Below are positions 24,084 to 33,141 of a DNA stretch of 34,892 nucleotides, piece by piece. Origin of the DNA: Bacteroidetes bacterium 24-39-8 (lineage in GTDB: Bacteria > Bacteroidota > Bacteroidia > Chitinophagales > Chitinophagaceae); assembly GCA_002256765.1 (NCBI GenBank), contig NCHJ01000017.1, forward strand, positions 1 through 34,892. Reading direction: 5' to 3'. Position 1 is the first letter of the stretch. Every line of letters starts with the position of its first letter. Under the pieces are notes generated by a model. That model saw only the letters and a program-made list of their open reading frames with translations. It did not search any database and had not been told where the DNA came from. The position numbers and the translations under genes are program-made.

Positions 24084-25253
24084 ATGTCTATTATTATTTC
24101 ACTTTGTGTATTACTCTTGTTAAGTTATGTTTTTGACCTAAGTGCTTCTAAGACTAGAATCCCTACGGTTATTTTATTAATTGCCTTGGGTTGGGGTGTA
24201 AAACAGGCTTCCCCTTTTTTAGGTTTTCAGGAACATAATCTAAATCCCATTTTGCCATTATTGGGTACAGTGGGATTGATCTTGATTGTGCTGGAGGGTT
24301 CGTTGGAATTAGAGATCAATCGTTCAAAATTACCCTTGGTGGGAAAATCTTCACTGATAGCATTAATACCCATGCTCCTTTTTAGCGCAGGACTAGCATG
24401 GGCTTTTGATTATTTTGGACATACTGGTTTTAAAATTGGCTTGGTCAATGCTATTCCATTTGCTGTAATCAGTAGTGCTATAGCTATACCCAGTGCAAGA
24501 AATCTCATGTCTCATCAGAGAGAATTTGTTACTTACGAAAGTAGTTTGTCAGACATTTTTGGTGTGATCTTTTTTAATTTTATTGCATTAAACGAGGAAT
24601 TTAATGCAGCTTCTTATGGTGAATTCTTTTTTGAATTATTTCTTATTCTAATCATTAGTTTGGTGAGCACTTTGCTACTCTCTTATTTATTAGGTAATAT
24701 CAAGCACCACATAAAATTCGTGCCCATCATGCTCATGGTGTTATTGATTTATGCCATTTCAAAAACCTTTCACTTGCCTTCCCTGATTTTTATTTTGTTA
24801 TTTGGTTTGTTTCTGGGAAATGTGGATGAATTAAAACACCTGAAGTTTATTCAAAAATTAAAAACAGAAAACCTACAAGAAGAAGTACATAAATTTAAAG
24901 AACTAATCACAGAGATTACTTTCATGATTCGGTCCTTATTCTTTTTGCTCTTTGGTTTTTTAATTGAAACAAGTGAATTGCTCAATCTTGCAACAATTAG
25001 TTGGGCCATTGGCATTGTAGCTGCTATTTTTCTTATTAGATGGCTTTGTTTAAAGCTCTTTGGTTATGGCGCCAGCCCATTGTTATTTCTAGCCCCTAGA
25101 GGTTTGATTACTATCTTGCTATTCTTATCCATCCCCGCCACACAGGTAACTGGAATTGCTAATAAATCCTTAATTATTCAAGTAATCATTCTTTGTGCAC
25201 TGATGATGATGGGGGGATTAATGTTTCAAAAACAAATAAAGGAACCAGAATAA
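24084..25253 (+). CDS. Cation:proton antiporter (CPA family)
   Basis: 389 residues with about eleven to twelve membrane helices. Family marks are PTVILLIALGWG in the first helices, LGTVGLILIVLEGSLEL, VISSAIAIPSARNL, YESSLSDIFGVIFFN (the region of the ion-binding Asp, here Ser-Asp rather than Asp-Asp or Asn-Asp) and LAPRGLITILLFLSIPA near the end. The single Asp at the centre suggests electroneutral exchange of Na+ or K+ for H+ (inference from CPA1 and CPA2 rules). There is no C-terminal nucleotide-binding domain. Inner membrane. Confidence 0.85.
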   Translation: MSIIISLCVLLLLSYVFDLSASKTRIPTVILLIALGWGVKQASPFLGFQEHNLNPILPLLGTVGLILIVLEGSLELEINRSKLPLVGKSSLIALIPMLLFSAGLAWAFDYFGHTGFKIGLVNAIPFAVISSAIAIPSARNLMSHQREFVTYESSLSDIFGVIFFNFIALNEEFNAASYGEFFFELFLILIISLVSTLLLSYLLGNIKHHIKFVPIMLMVLLIYAISKTFHLPSLIFILLFGLFLGNVDELKHLKFIQKLKTENLQEEVHKFKELITEITFMIRSLFFLLFGFLIETSELLNLATISWAIGIVAAIFLIRWLCLKLFGYGASPLLFLAPRGLITILLFLSIPATQVTGIANKSLIIQVIILCALMMMGGLMFQKQIKEPE

Positions 25254-25288
25254 AAACTAACGCCCGTTAACTATTGCTGCCAAACCTG

Positions 25289-25296
25289 TATTTTTG
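25289..25296 (+). promoter_or_regulatory. -7 promoter box (TATTTTTG) for icmF
   Basis: Exact TAnnTTTG match ending 18 bases before the ATG at 25315. Confidence 0.55.
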
Positions 25297-25314
25297 GGGT
25301 TCAAGAATACAGTA

Positions 25315-28300
25315 ATGTCATATACCCCACAGCATAAGATTAGAATTGTAACAGCCGCTAGTTTATTTGACGGGCACGATGCCGCCATTAATATCATGCG
25401 CCGGATTTTGCAAAGCAAAGGCGCAGAAATTATCCATTTAGGGCATAATAGAAGCGTATTAGAAATAGTAGAATGTGCTATTGAAGAAGACGCACAAGGT
25501 ATTGCTATTACTTCCTATCAGGGTGGGCACGTAGAATTCTTTCAATACATGAAGGACTTGCTAGACCAGAATGGATGTAGCCATATCAAAATCTTTGGCG
25601 GTGGGGGTGGCACTATTCTTCCTGAAGAAATTAGGTTATTACATCAATACGGGATTACCCGCATCTATAGCCCAGACGATGGAAGGCAAATGGGTTTGGA
25701 AGGCATGATAGAAGACTTAATCAAACATTGTGATTTTGCACTACCAGCCAAAGCGCGTTTAGACAAACCCATGAGCTTGGATCAGGCAAGGGATATTCGT
25801 AAAATTGCACGCCAGATAAGCAATGCAGAAAATGCTGTTGCGGATGGAGATGCCTTACAAAAATCTGACAAGAAAATTCCTGTCTTAGGAATTACGGGTA
25901 CCGGTGGCGCAGGAAAGAGTTCCGTGACAGATGAAATGGTGCGTAGGTTCTTGCACTATTATGATCACAAAACCATTGCCGTAGTATCGGTAGACCCATC
26001 AAAGAAAAAAACAGGGGGTGCCCTCTTGGGCGATAGGATTAGGATGAATGCTATTTCTCATCAAAGAGCCTATATGCGAAGTATGGCTACCCGTGATGAT
26101 AACACGGCATTAAGTGCCTATTTACAAGAAGCCATAGATGCTTGTAAAGCCATGGACTTTGACCTGATTATTTTAGAAACTGCAGGGGTAGGACAAAGCG
26201 ATGCCAGTATCTTAGATTACTGCGATGCCAGTTTGTACGTAATGACGCCAGAATATGGTGCCGCTTCCCAATTGGAGAAAATTAATATGTTAGACTATGC
26301 AGACCTGGTTTGCATTAATAAATTTGACAAAGCTGGAGCCTTAGACGCCCTGCACGATGTGCGCAAACAATTTAAACGCAATCACAATCTTTGGACTGCT
26401 AAAGACAGTGAATTACCCATTGTAGGCAGCATTGCCTCTCAGTTCAATGACAGTGGTGTAAATGAATTATTTGAAAGGGTAATTACCGTTTTGGAAACAA
26501 AGACTGGATTGAGTTTTGGCGCAACAAGCACCGTGTTGTTCAAACAAGATAGGGAGCATGCCACTACCACTCAGTCACAAATTATTCCACCTAAGCGCGT
26601 TAGGTATTTAACTGAGATTGCTGACAAGAATAGGGAATATGATGCATGGGTAAAAGAGCAGTCCGTTCTGGCTTCTAAATGGTATCAAATAGAAGGAACC
26701 ATTAAAACCATGATGGGTGAAAAGTCTTTTAACCAAGCGGATCAGTTGGCTTTTTTAGAAAATCTAAAAAACCATGTAGTGTCAAAAATTGACGCGTCAA
26801 ACAAAACCTTGATTGAAGCATGGCCATCACTGGTTAAAAAATACCAAGCTGATTATTTGGAGTATCAAGTAAGGGATAAAGCACTTAAGTTGGCTTTAAC
26901 AAGTCAGTCATTAAGTGGTACTAGAATTCCTAAAATTCTGCTGCCCAAATACCAAGACTGGGGCGATCTGCTGCAATGGCAATTGCAAGAAAATGTACCT
27001 GGTGAATTTCCTTATACGGCAGGGGTATTTGAATTAAAACGTCAGGGAGAAGATCCCACTCGCATGTTTGCTGGCGAGGGCGGTCCTGAAAGAACCAATA
27101 AACGTTTTCACTATGTATCCTTGGGTCAACCCGCTATCAGATTGTCTACTGCATTTGACAGTGTAACCCTATATGGAGAAGACCCAGCACCCAGACCAGA
27201 TATTTATGGTAAAGTGGGAAACAGTGGCGTAAGTATTGCTACCGTAGACGATGCCAAAAAACTCTATAGTGGTTTTGACCTCTGTGATCCCAAGACATCG
27301 GTAAGTATGACCATTAATGGACCAGCACCTATTATATTGGCTTTTTTCATGAATGCAGCCATTGACCAGCTCTGCGAAAAATATATTACAGAACAGCAAT
27401 TATGGCCCCAAGTTGAAACCTATCTTGAACATAAATTCAAGAATAGTCCAAGGCCTATTTACTATAATCCAGCATCACCAGAAAGATTGCCAGAAGGCAA
27501 TAATGGATTGGGTTTACGTCTTTTGGGAGTGAGTGGAGATGAAGTATTGCCAGCTGAAATATACCAAGACTTAAAAGCAAAAGCACTTACACAAGTAAGG
27601 GGAACGGTACAGGCCGATATTTTAAAAGAAGACCAGGCCCAAAACACTTGCATCTTCTCTACAGAATTTGCCCTCAAACTCATGGGCGATGTTCAATCCT
27701 ATTTTATTGAACAAAAGGTTCGGAATTTTTATAGTGTAAGTATCAGTGGATATCATATAGCAGAAGCCGGAGCCAACCCCATTACCCAATTGGCATTTAC
27801 TTTGAGCAATGGATTTACCTATGTAGAATATTACTTAAGTAGGGGCATGCATATTGATGATTTTGCACCCAATTTGTCTTTCTTTTTTAGCAATGGTATG
27901 GACGCCGAGTATAGTGTGATTGGCCGAGTAGCTAGAAGAATTTGGGCCAAAGCCATGAAGCAATTGTACAAAGGGAATGACCGTTCGCAAAAACTTAAGT
28001 ATCATATTCAAACATCAGGTAGAAGTTTGCACGCACAAGAGATTGACTTTAATGATATCCGCACTACGCTGCAAGCCCTTTATGCCATTTATGACAACTG
28101 CAATAGTTTGCATACCAATGCTTATGATGAAGCCATTACCACACCAACAGAAGAAAGTGTGCGCAGGGCCATGGCTATACAATTGATCATCAATAGAGAA
28201 TTGGGAACAGCAAAAAGTGAGAACCCTAATCAGGGTAGTTTTTTAATAGAAGAATTAACAGATTTGGTAGAAGAAGCGGTACTCTTAGAATTTGACCGAA

Positions 28301-28698
28301 TTACAGAAAGGGGTGGGGTATTGGGTGCTATGGAAAGAATGTATCAGCGCAACAAAATACAGGAAGAAAGTTTGCACTATGAGACCTTGAAACATACCGG
28401 TGAGTTGCCCATTGTTGGGGTAAATACTTTTTTAAATAAAAAAGGTAGTCCCACCATCTTACCTGGAGAAGTAATTAGATCTACTACAGAAGAAAAAGAA
28501 CAACAGATTCAAAACCTGCAATTGTTTTGGAAACGCAATACAGCCCAAAATAAGGCAGCTTTGGAACAGCTCAAAAATGTGGCATTGCATAATGGAAACC
28601 TTTTTGCTGAGCTCATGGAAACGGTTAAATACTGTTCTTTAGGGCAGATTACCCATGCTTTATACCAAGTGGGAGGTCAGTATAGGAGAAATATGTAG
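25315..28698 (+). CDS. icmF: Fused isobutyryl-CoA mutase with G-protein chaperone
   Basis: 1127 residues in three parts. The B12-binding domain (about 8-140) has FDGHDAAI with His21 as the lower cobalt ligand and a GGGGGTI loop. A MeaI/ArgK-like GTPase follows with P-loop GTGGAGKSS at 195-203 and the [13 protein letters not shown] segment. The mutase TIM barrel (about 560-1127) includes [18 protein letters not shown] and [12 protein letters not shown]. Where methylmalonyl-CoA mutase has Tyr and Arg to hold the carboxylate, this protein has Phe572 (GVFELKR) and Gln776 (AQNTCIF), the IcmF pattern. It interconverts isobutyryl- and n-butyryl-CoA using adenosylcobalamin, and the G-domain loads or repairs the cofactor. 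The ATG at 25315 was chosen over an upstream TTG. Confidence 0.93.
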   Translation: MSYTPQHKIRIVTAASLFDGHDAAINIMRRILQSKGAEIIHLGHNRSVLEIVECAIEEDAQGIAITSYQGGHVEFFQYMKDLLDQNGCSHIKIFGGGGGTILPEEIRLLHQYGITRIYSPDDGRQMGLEGMIEDLIKHCDFALPAKARLDKPMSLDQARDIRKIARQISNAENAVADGDALQKSDKKIPVLGITGTGGAGKSSVTDEMVRRFLHYYDHKTIAVVSVDPSKKKTGGALLGDRIRMNAISHQRAYMRSMATRDDNTALSAYLQEAIDACKAMDFDLIILETAGVGQSDASILDYCDASLYVMTPEYGAASQLEKINMLDYADLVCINKFDKAGALDALHDVRKQFKRNHNLWTAKDSELPIVGSIASQFNDSGVNELFERVITVLETKTGLSFGATSTVLFKQDREHATTTQSQIIPPKRVRYLTEIADKNREYDAWVKEQSVLASKWYQIEGTIKTMMGEKSFNQADQLAFLENLKNHVVSKIDASNKTLIEAWPSLVKKYQADYLEYQVRDKALKLALTSQSLSGTRIPKILLPKYQDWGDLLQWQLQENVPGEFPYTAGVFELKRQGEDPTRMFAGEGGPERTNKRFHYVSLGQPAIRLSTAFDSVTLYGEDPAPRPDIYGKVGNSGVSIATVDDAKKLYSGFDLCDPKTSVSMTINGPAPIILAFFMNAAIDQLCEKYITEQQLWPQVETYLEHKFKNSPRPIYYNPASPERLPEGNNGLGLRLLGVSGDEVLPAEIYQDLKAKALTQVRGTVQADILKEDQAQNTCIFSTEFALKLMGDVQSYFIEQKVRNFYSVSISGYHIAEAGANPITQLAFTLSNGFTYVEYYLSRGMHIDDFAPNLSFFFSNGMDAEYSVIGRVARRIWAKAMKQLYKGNDRSQKLKYHIQTSGRSLHAQEIDFNDIRTTLQALYAIYDNCNSLHTNAYDEAITTPTEESVRRAMAIQLIINRELGTAKSENPNQGSFLIEELTDLVEEAVLLEFDRITERGGVLGAMERMYQRNKIQEESLHYETLKHTGELPIVGVNTFLNKKGSPTILPGEVIRSTTEEKEQQIQNLQLFWKRNTAQNKAALEQLKNVALHNGNLFAELMETVKYCSLGQITHALYQVGGQYRRNM

Positions 28699-28734
28699 CA
28701 AAATGGCTATCTTGAAGCCCGCAAAATAAATACT

Positions 28735-29325
28735 ATGTTGTTGAAAAGAATGCTTGTTTGCCTGTTGCTCTTGGTGGGCTTTTATCATACATCAAATGCA
28801 CAGTTCAAAAAATATGATTCCACACTTAAAGTGGCCAAAGCAGGTTATCGTGTGTATTGCAATAACAAAAACCCAGAAAAAAATACGGTAACTATTACCC
28901 CTGTTGGATTTGAAAAAGAGGCACGTGAAGTAAGTTTTGAAATTAAGGGTAGAATTAAATCGGCTGAAACGGACGACATAAATAACGATGGATTTCCAGA
29001 CCTAGTCATGTATATTTTTACCGGTGTTGAAGCCAATTTTGGAAAAGTGATAGGAATTTATTCTGAAAAAAATGAGACCATTGGGCCCATTGGATTTCCA
29101 GATATTTTAGACGACCCAAAATTGAGGGTAGGTTATAGAGGTTTTGACGAATATTCTTTAATGGAAGGAAACCTCATGCGCAGATTTCCTATATTTCAAC
29201 AAGTAGATAGTACCAAATATGTACCCTCTGGAATGGTGCGTCAATTACAATATAGGGTTATGCCTGGCGAAAATGGTGCACAGAAATTTAAAGTGATTCG
29301 CACTTTTGAATTCAAGAAACAATAA
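28735..29325 (+). CDS. Exported protein of unknown function
   Basis: 196 residues. Signal peptide MLLKRMLVCLLLLVGFYHTSNAQ. The mature protein has alternating strands (YRVYCNNKNPEKNTVTITP; AREVSFEIKGRIKSAE) and one DINNDGFPD segment, a calcium-loop type motif as found in EF-hand-like and FG-GAP repeats. I do not recognise the family. It starts 36 bases after icmF and ends 11 bases before the monooxygenase ATG. A partial promoter box TATCTTGA lies 19 bases before the start. Likely periplasmic. Confidence 0.7.
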   Translation: MLLKRMLVCLLLLVGFYHTSNAQFKKYDSTLKVAKAGYRVYCNNKNPEKNTVTITPVGFEKEAREVSFEIKGRIKSAETDDINNDGFPDLVMYIFTGVEANFGKVIGIYSEKNETIGPIGFPDILDDPKLRVGYRGFDEYSLMEGNLMRRFPIFQQVDSTKYVPSGMVRQLQYRVMPGENGAQKFKVIRTFEFKKQ

Positions 29326-29336
29326 TAAATCTTAGG

Positions 29337-30629
29337 ATGAGCCAACAGGTCTGTGTAATAGGAGCGGGTCCTTCAGGTATTACAGCAGCTAAGAATCTGC
29401 TAGACGCAGGACTACAGGTAACTGTTTTTGATTTTGGTAAAGAAGTAGGAGGCAACTGGGTATTTACAGAAGAAGAAAGTCATTCCTCAGTTTTTGAAAC
29501 AACGCATATTATTTCTTCCAAGGATTTTAGTCAATACGATGATTTCTCTATGCCGGAAGATTATCCGGATTATCCAGGTCACAAACAATTAGCAGATTAT
29601 TTTCAGGCCTATGCCCGTGAATTCAATTTATACCCACATATTCAGTTTCAAACCTTGGTCAAATCTTGTGAGCGCAATGCTTCAGGAAAATGGGAAGTAA
29701 CTATTGAACAAAATAATATTACTACTACGCAAGTCTTTGATGCATTGGCGGTTTGTAATGGTCACCATTGGCAACCTAGAATGCCTGAGTATCCTGGAGC
29801 ATTTAAAGGAGAATTTATTCATTCACACGTTGTAAAGCGTTTTAGCAGATTTGCTGGCAAAAGGGTTTTGGTGATTGGTGGTGGAAATTCTGCCTGTGAT
29901 GTAGCCGTAGAAAGTAGCAGGGTTGCCAAAAGTGTAGACATGAGTTGGAGAAGGGGATATTGGATTGTGCCAAAGTTTATGATGGGCCGGCCGGCCGATG
30001 TTTTTAGTGCCAAGATTAATTGGTTGCCTAGAAGCATCTGGCAAAAAGTATCGGCGTTTAGCCTTCGTTTGCGTAACGGTAAAAATGAATTATACGGATT
30101 GCCTAATCCAGAAGCTCCTTTAGGATCACACCATCCTACTGTTAATGAAGACCTGTTTTTTAGTATTCGCCATGGAAAGATTCAACCCAGAAAAGATATT
30201 GCTAGGTTGGAGGGTAATATGGTTCATTTTGTAGATGGGACAAAGGGAGAATATGATTGTATTGTTGCTTGTACTGGGTATGAGATTACCCATCCATTTT
30301 TTGCCAAAAACCTGATTGATTATTCTGAAGGGTCAGTACCACTCTGGTTGCGGATGATGCATCCCAACATGGAGAATCTATATTTTATTGGATTGTTTCA
30401 GCCCTTGGGTTGTATCTGGCCTGGGTCTGAACTACAATCTAAAATCATGGCAAGGGAATTAAGTGGACATTGGAAGCGGCCCAGCAATATTAGGGCATTG
30501 ATTCAACAGGAATTAGACCATCCTGATTTTGAGCAAATTCAAACACCTAGACATACTATTACCGTAGACTACCATAAATTCCGCAAAAGATTGCTCAAAT
30601 ATTTACCTGGGCACCAGTCTCGCTTTTAA
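29337..30629 (+). CDS. Flavin-containing monooxygenase (class B)
   Basis: 430 residues. FAD site VIGAGPSG (Gly9, Gly11, Gly14) with TVFDFGKEVGGNW, and an NADPH site VLVIGGGNSACDVAVE with its Gly-rich turn at 181-183. The FMO fingerprint FxGxxxHxxx(F/Y) appears as FKGEFIHSHVV at 156-166, with Val in the last position. VACTGYE is the usual C-terminal ATG-like motif. Closest in layout to bacterial trimethylamine or indole oxygenases, N- or S-oxidising; the substrate is unknown. It follows the exported unknown gene by 11 bases. Cytoplasmic, no signal peptide. Confidence 0.87.
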   Translation: MSQQVCVIGAGPSGITAAKNLLDAGLQVTVFDFGKEVGGNWVFTEEESHSSVFETTHIISSKDFSQYDDFSMPEDYPDYPGHKQLADYFQAYAREFNLYPHIQFQTLVKSCERNASGKWEVTIEQNNITTTQVFDALAVCNGHHWQPRMPEYPGAFKGEFIHSHVVKRFSRFAGKRVLVIGGGNSACDVAVESSRVAKSVDMSWRRGYWIVPKFMMGRPADVFSAKINWLPRSIWQKVSAFSLRLRNGKNELYGLPNPEAPLGSHHPTVNEDLFFSIRHGKIQPRKDIARLEGNMVHFVDGTKGEYDCIVACTGYEITHPFFAKNLIDYSEGSVPLWLRMMHPNMENLYFIGLFQPLGCIWPGSELQSKIMARELSGHWKRPSNIRALIQQELDHPDFEQIQTPRHTITVDYHKFRKRLLKYLPGHQSRF

Positions 30630-30702
30630 AGTATGTGATGTTTCTGTTATCTGATACATTTGGTAAAAGGCTTTTGTATCTTAGACTCCTTAAATAGCTC
30701 CC

Positions 30703-33141
30703 ATGAAAATAGTTAGCAAGATTTTCCTTGTCATTATCTTATTTGCCCAACAGCAAGTAATTGCGCAAAGCCTTGATCAGATGCAAGCCAAATCAGTGCG
30801 TTTGCCCAATGGTTGGAGTCTTACACCAGTAGGTAGAAGTATGCCGTTGGGTGACCTGCCTTTGAATATGATTTTGAGTAAATCAGGAAAATTATTAGCC
30901 GTTACCAATAATGGTCAGGGTGTTCAAAGTATTCAATTAATTGACCCACAAAAAGAGCAGTTATTAGACTCTGTTGTCATTGCTAAAAGTTGGTATGGGC
31001 TGGCATTTAGTAGTGATGAAAAATTTCTTTACGCTGCAGGAGGTCATGATAATTGGATTTTAAAATATGCAATTCAAAATAAAAAACTGGTTATACAAGA
31101 CAGCTTGGTTTTGGGAAAAAGATGGCCCAACAAAATTGGACCATCTGGTATTGCATTAGATGACGCAGCTAATAAATTGTATGTAGTATCTAGAGATCGT
31201 AAGTCACTTTATATTGTAGACCTACTTACTAAAACCAATCAACAATACCAGCTAGACGGAGAAGCCTATGCTTGTGTGTTATCACCTGACAAAAAAGAAT
31301 TATATATCAGTTGTTGGGGTTGTGATAAACTCTATGTATTTGATACTGAAAAAAATAATATTGTAAGCACTATTCCAGTGGGAGACAATCCTAATGAAAT
31401 CTGTTTGAATAAAAAAGGTACATGGGCCTATGTTGCCAATAGCAATGATAATACAGTTTCTGTTGTTGATTTGAAAAACAGAAAAGTCATAGAAACGCTA
31501 AATGCTGCGCTATATCCAGACGCTCCTAATGGATCAACCACCAATGGATTGGCCTTAAGTGGTGATGAGAAAACTATTTATATAGCTAATGCAGACAATA
31601 ACTGTTTGTCAGTATTTGATGTGAGCAAGCAAGGTGCTAGTAAGAGTAAGGGATTTATACCTGTGGGTTGGTATCCCACCAATGTGAAAGTCTTAGACAA
31701 GAAGATTTTAGTGAGTAATGGTAAAGGTTTTTCTTCTATGGCCAATCCTTATGGTCCAAGCCCATATGTGGGCAAACAAGAAGTGGTATATCAAAAAGGA
31801 GATCCAAATAGACCTGTTGGAGTGCAATATATTGGAGGGTTATTCAAAGGAACTTTGAGTATCATAGAAACACCTTCTGAAGCACAGTTGGCTTTGTTCT
31901 CTCAACAAGTGTATAAAAACACGCCGTATAAAAAAGAACAAGAAACAGTAGCGGTTGGTGAAGAAGGCAATCCTATTCCAAGAAAAGTTGGTGCGCCAAG
32001 CCCTATTAAATATGTGTTTTATATTATTAAAGAAAACCGCACTTATGACCAAGTTCTGGGAGATGTAAAAGAAGGTAATGGAGATCCTGCATTGGTATTA
32101 TTTGGAGAAAAAGTAACCCCTAACCAGCACGCTCTTGTAAAGCAATTTGTCTTACTAGATAATTTTTATGTAGATGGTGAAGTCAGTGCCGATGGTCATA
32201 ACTGGAGCACCGGTGCTTACGCAACGGATTATTTAGAAAAGAACTGGGTAAGCAGTTATGGAAACCGTGGAGGAACTTATGACGCTGAAGGTAATAGGCC
32301 AGTGGCCAATAATAAGGGTGGATTTATTTGGGATCATTGCCAAAAAGCAGGTGTTTCTTTCCGCACTTATGGTGAATTTGCAGACAATGGTAAAGCCAAT
32401 ATTCCAGTTTTAAAAAATCATTTCTGTCCCTATTTTACCAGCTATACCCATGAAGTAAGAGATACTACCAGGTTTAGTCAATGGAAACGCGAGTTTGATT
32501 CATTATTAGCCGCTGGATCCGTACCTAGTTTTAACAGTTTGCGTTTTTGCAATGACCATACTGAAGGAATGAAGAAAGGAAGACCAACGCCTTTTGCGCA
32601 TGTTGCAGATAATGACTTGGCAGTGGGAATGTTTGTTGAATATTTGAGTAAGAGTCCTATCTGGAAAGAGAGTGCCGTCTTTATTTTAGAAGACGATGCC
32701 CAAAACGGAGCAGACCATGTAGACGCTCATAGAAGTCCAGTCTATGTTGCCGGAGGTTTTGTTAAAAGAGGTTTTGTGGATCATACCATGTATTCTACCT
32801 CTTCTGTACTAAGAACCATGGAATTAATTTTAGGTATACCACCTATGAGCCAGTATGATGCTGCCGCTACACCGCTATGGCGTTGCTTTACTAACCAACC
32901 CAATGCTACTGGATTTACTGCCATCAAAAACAATATTAGTTTTGATGATAAAAATACAGCCATGAATGAATGGCAGCGTAGGAGTGAGAAATTCAATTTG
33001 GCCAAGGAAGATGCAGTGCCTGATTTGGAATTCAACTATGTATTATGGCATGGCATAAAAGGAGACAATGTGCCATTCCCCGGTCCTAAACGCGCTGCAT
33101 TTTACAAAGAAGCAAAAAAAGCAGAGAAGGATGATGATTAA
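30703..33141 (+). CDS. YVTN beta-propeller / phosphoesterase (alkaline-phosphatase-like) fusion
   Basis: 812 residues. Signal peptide MKIVSKIFLVIILFAQQQVIAQ, then a seven-bladed YncE/YVTN propeller (about 45-400) with repeats such as LYVVSRDRKSLYIVDL, WAYVANSNDNTVSVVDL and IYIANADNNCLSVFDV. From about 435 comes a phosphoesterase domain: YVFYIIKENRTYDQVLGD, DNFYVDGEVSADGHNWS, and FILEDDAQNGADHVDAHRSP with the metal-binding Asp and His residues. These proteins are periplasmic or surface and probably cleave a phosphoester; the substrate is not known. A near-consensus box TATCTTAG (30677-30684) lies 18 bases before the ATG. The last four bases overlap the convergent porZ-like gene. Confidence 0.87.
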   Translation: MKIVSKIFLVIILFAQQQVIAQSLDQMQAKSVRLPNGWSLTPVGRSMPLGDLPLNMILSKSGKLLAVTNNGQGVQSIQLIDPQKEQLLDSVVIAKSWYGLAFSSDEKFLYAAGGHDNWILKYAIQNKKLVIQDSLVLGKRWPNKIGPSGIALDDAANKLYVVSRDRKSLYIVDLLTKTNQQYQLDGEAYACVLSPDKKELYISCWGCDKLYVFDTEKNNIVSTIPVGDNPNEICLNKKGTWAYVANSNDNTVSVVDLKNRKVIETLNAALYPDAPNGSTTNGLALSGDEKTIYIANADNNCLSVFDVSKQGASKSKGFIPVGWYPTNVKVLDKKILVSNGKGFSSMANPYGPSPYVGKQEVVYQKGDPNRPVGVQYIGGLFKGTLSIIETPSEAQLALFSQQVYKNTPYKKEQETVAVGEEGNPIPRKVGAPSPIKYVFYIIKENRTYDQVLGDVKEGNGDPALVLFGEKVTPNQHALVKQFVLLDNFYVDGEVSADGHNWSTGAYATDYLEKNWVSSYGNRGGTYDAEGNRPVANNKGGFIWDHCQKAGVSFRTYGEFADNGKANIPVLKNHFCPYFTSYTHEVRDTTRFSQWKREFDSLLAAGSVPSFNSLRFCNDHTEGMKKGRPTPFAHVADNDLAVGMFVEYLSKSPIWKESAVFILEDDAQNGADHVDAHRSPVYVAGGFVKRGFVDHTMYSTSSVLRTMELILGIPPMSQYDAAATPLWRCFTNQPNATGFTAIKNNISFDDKNTAMNEWQRRSEKFNLAKEDAVPDLEFNYVLWHGIKGDNVPFPGPKRAAFYKEAKKAEKDDD

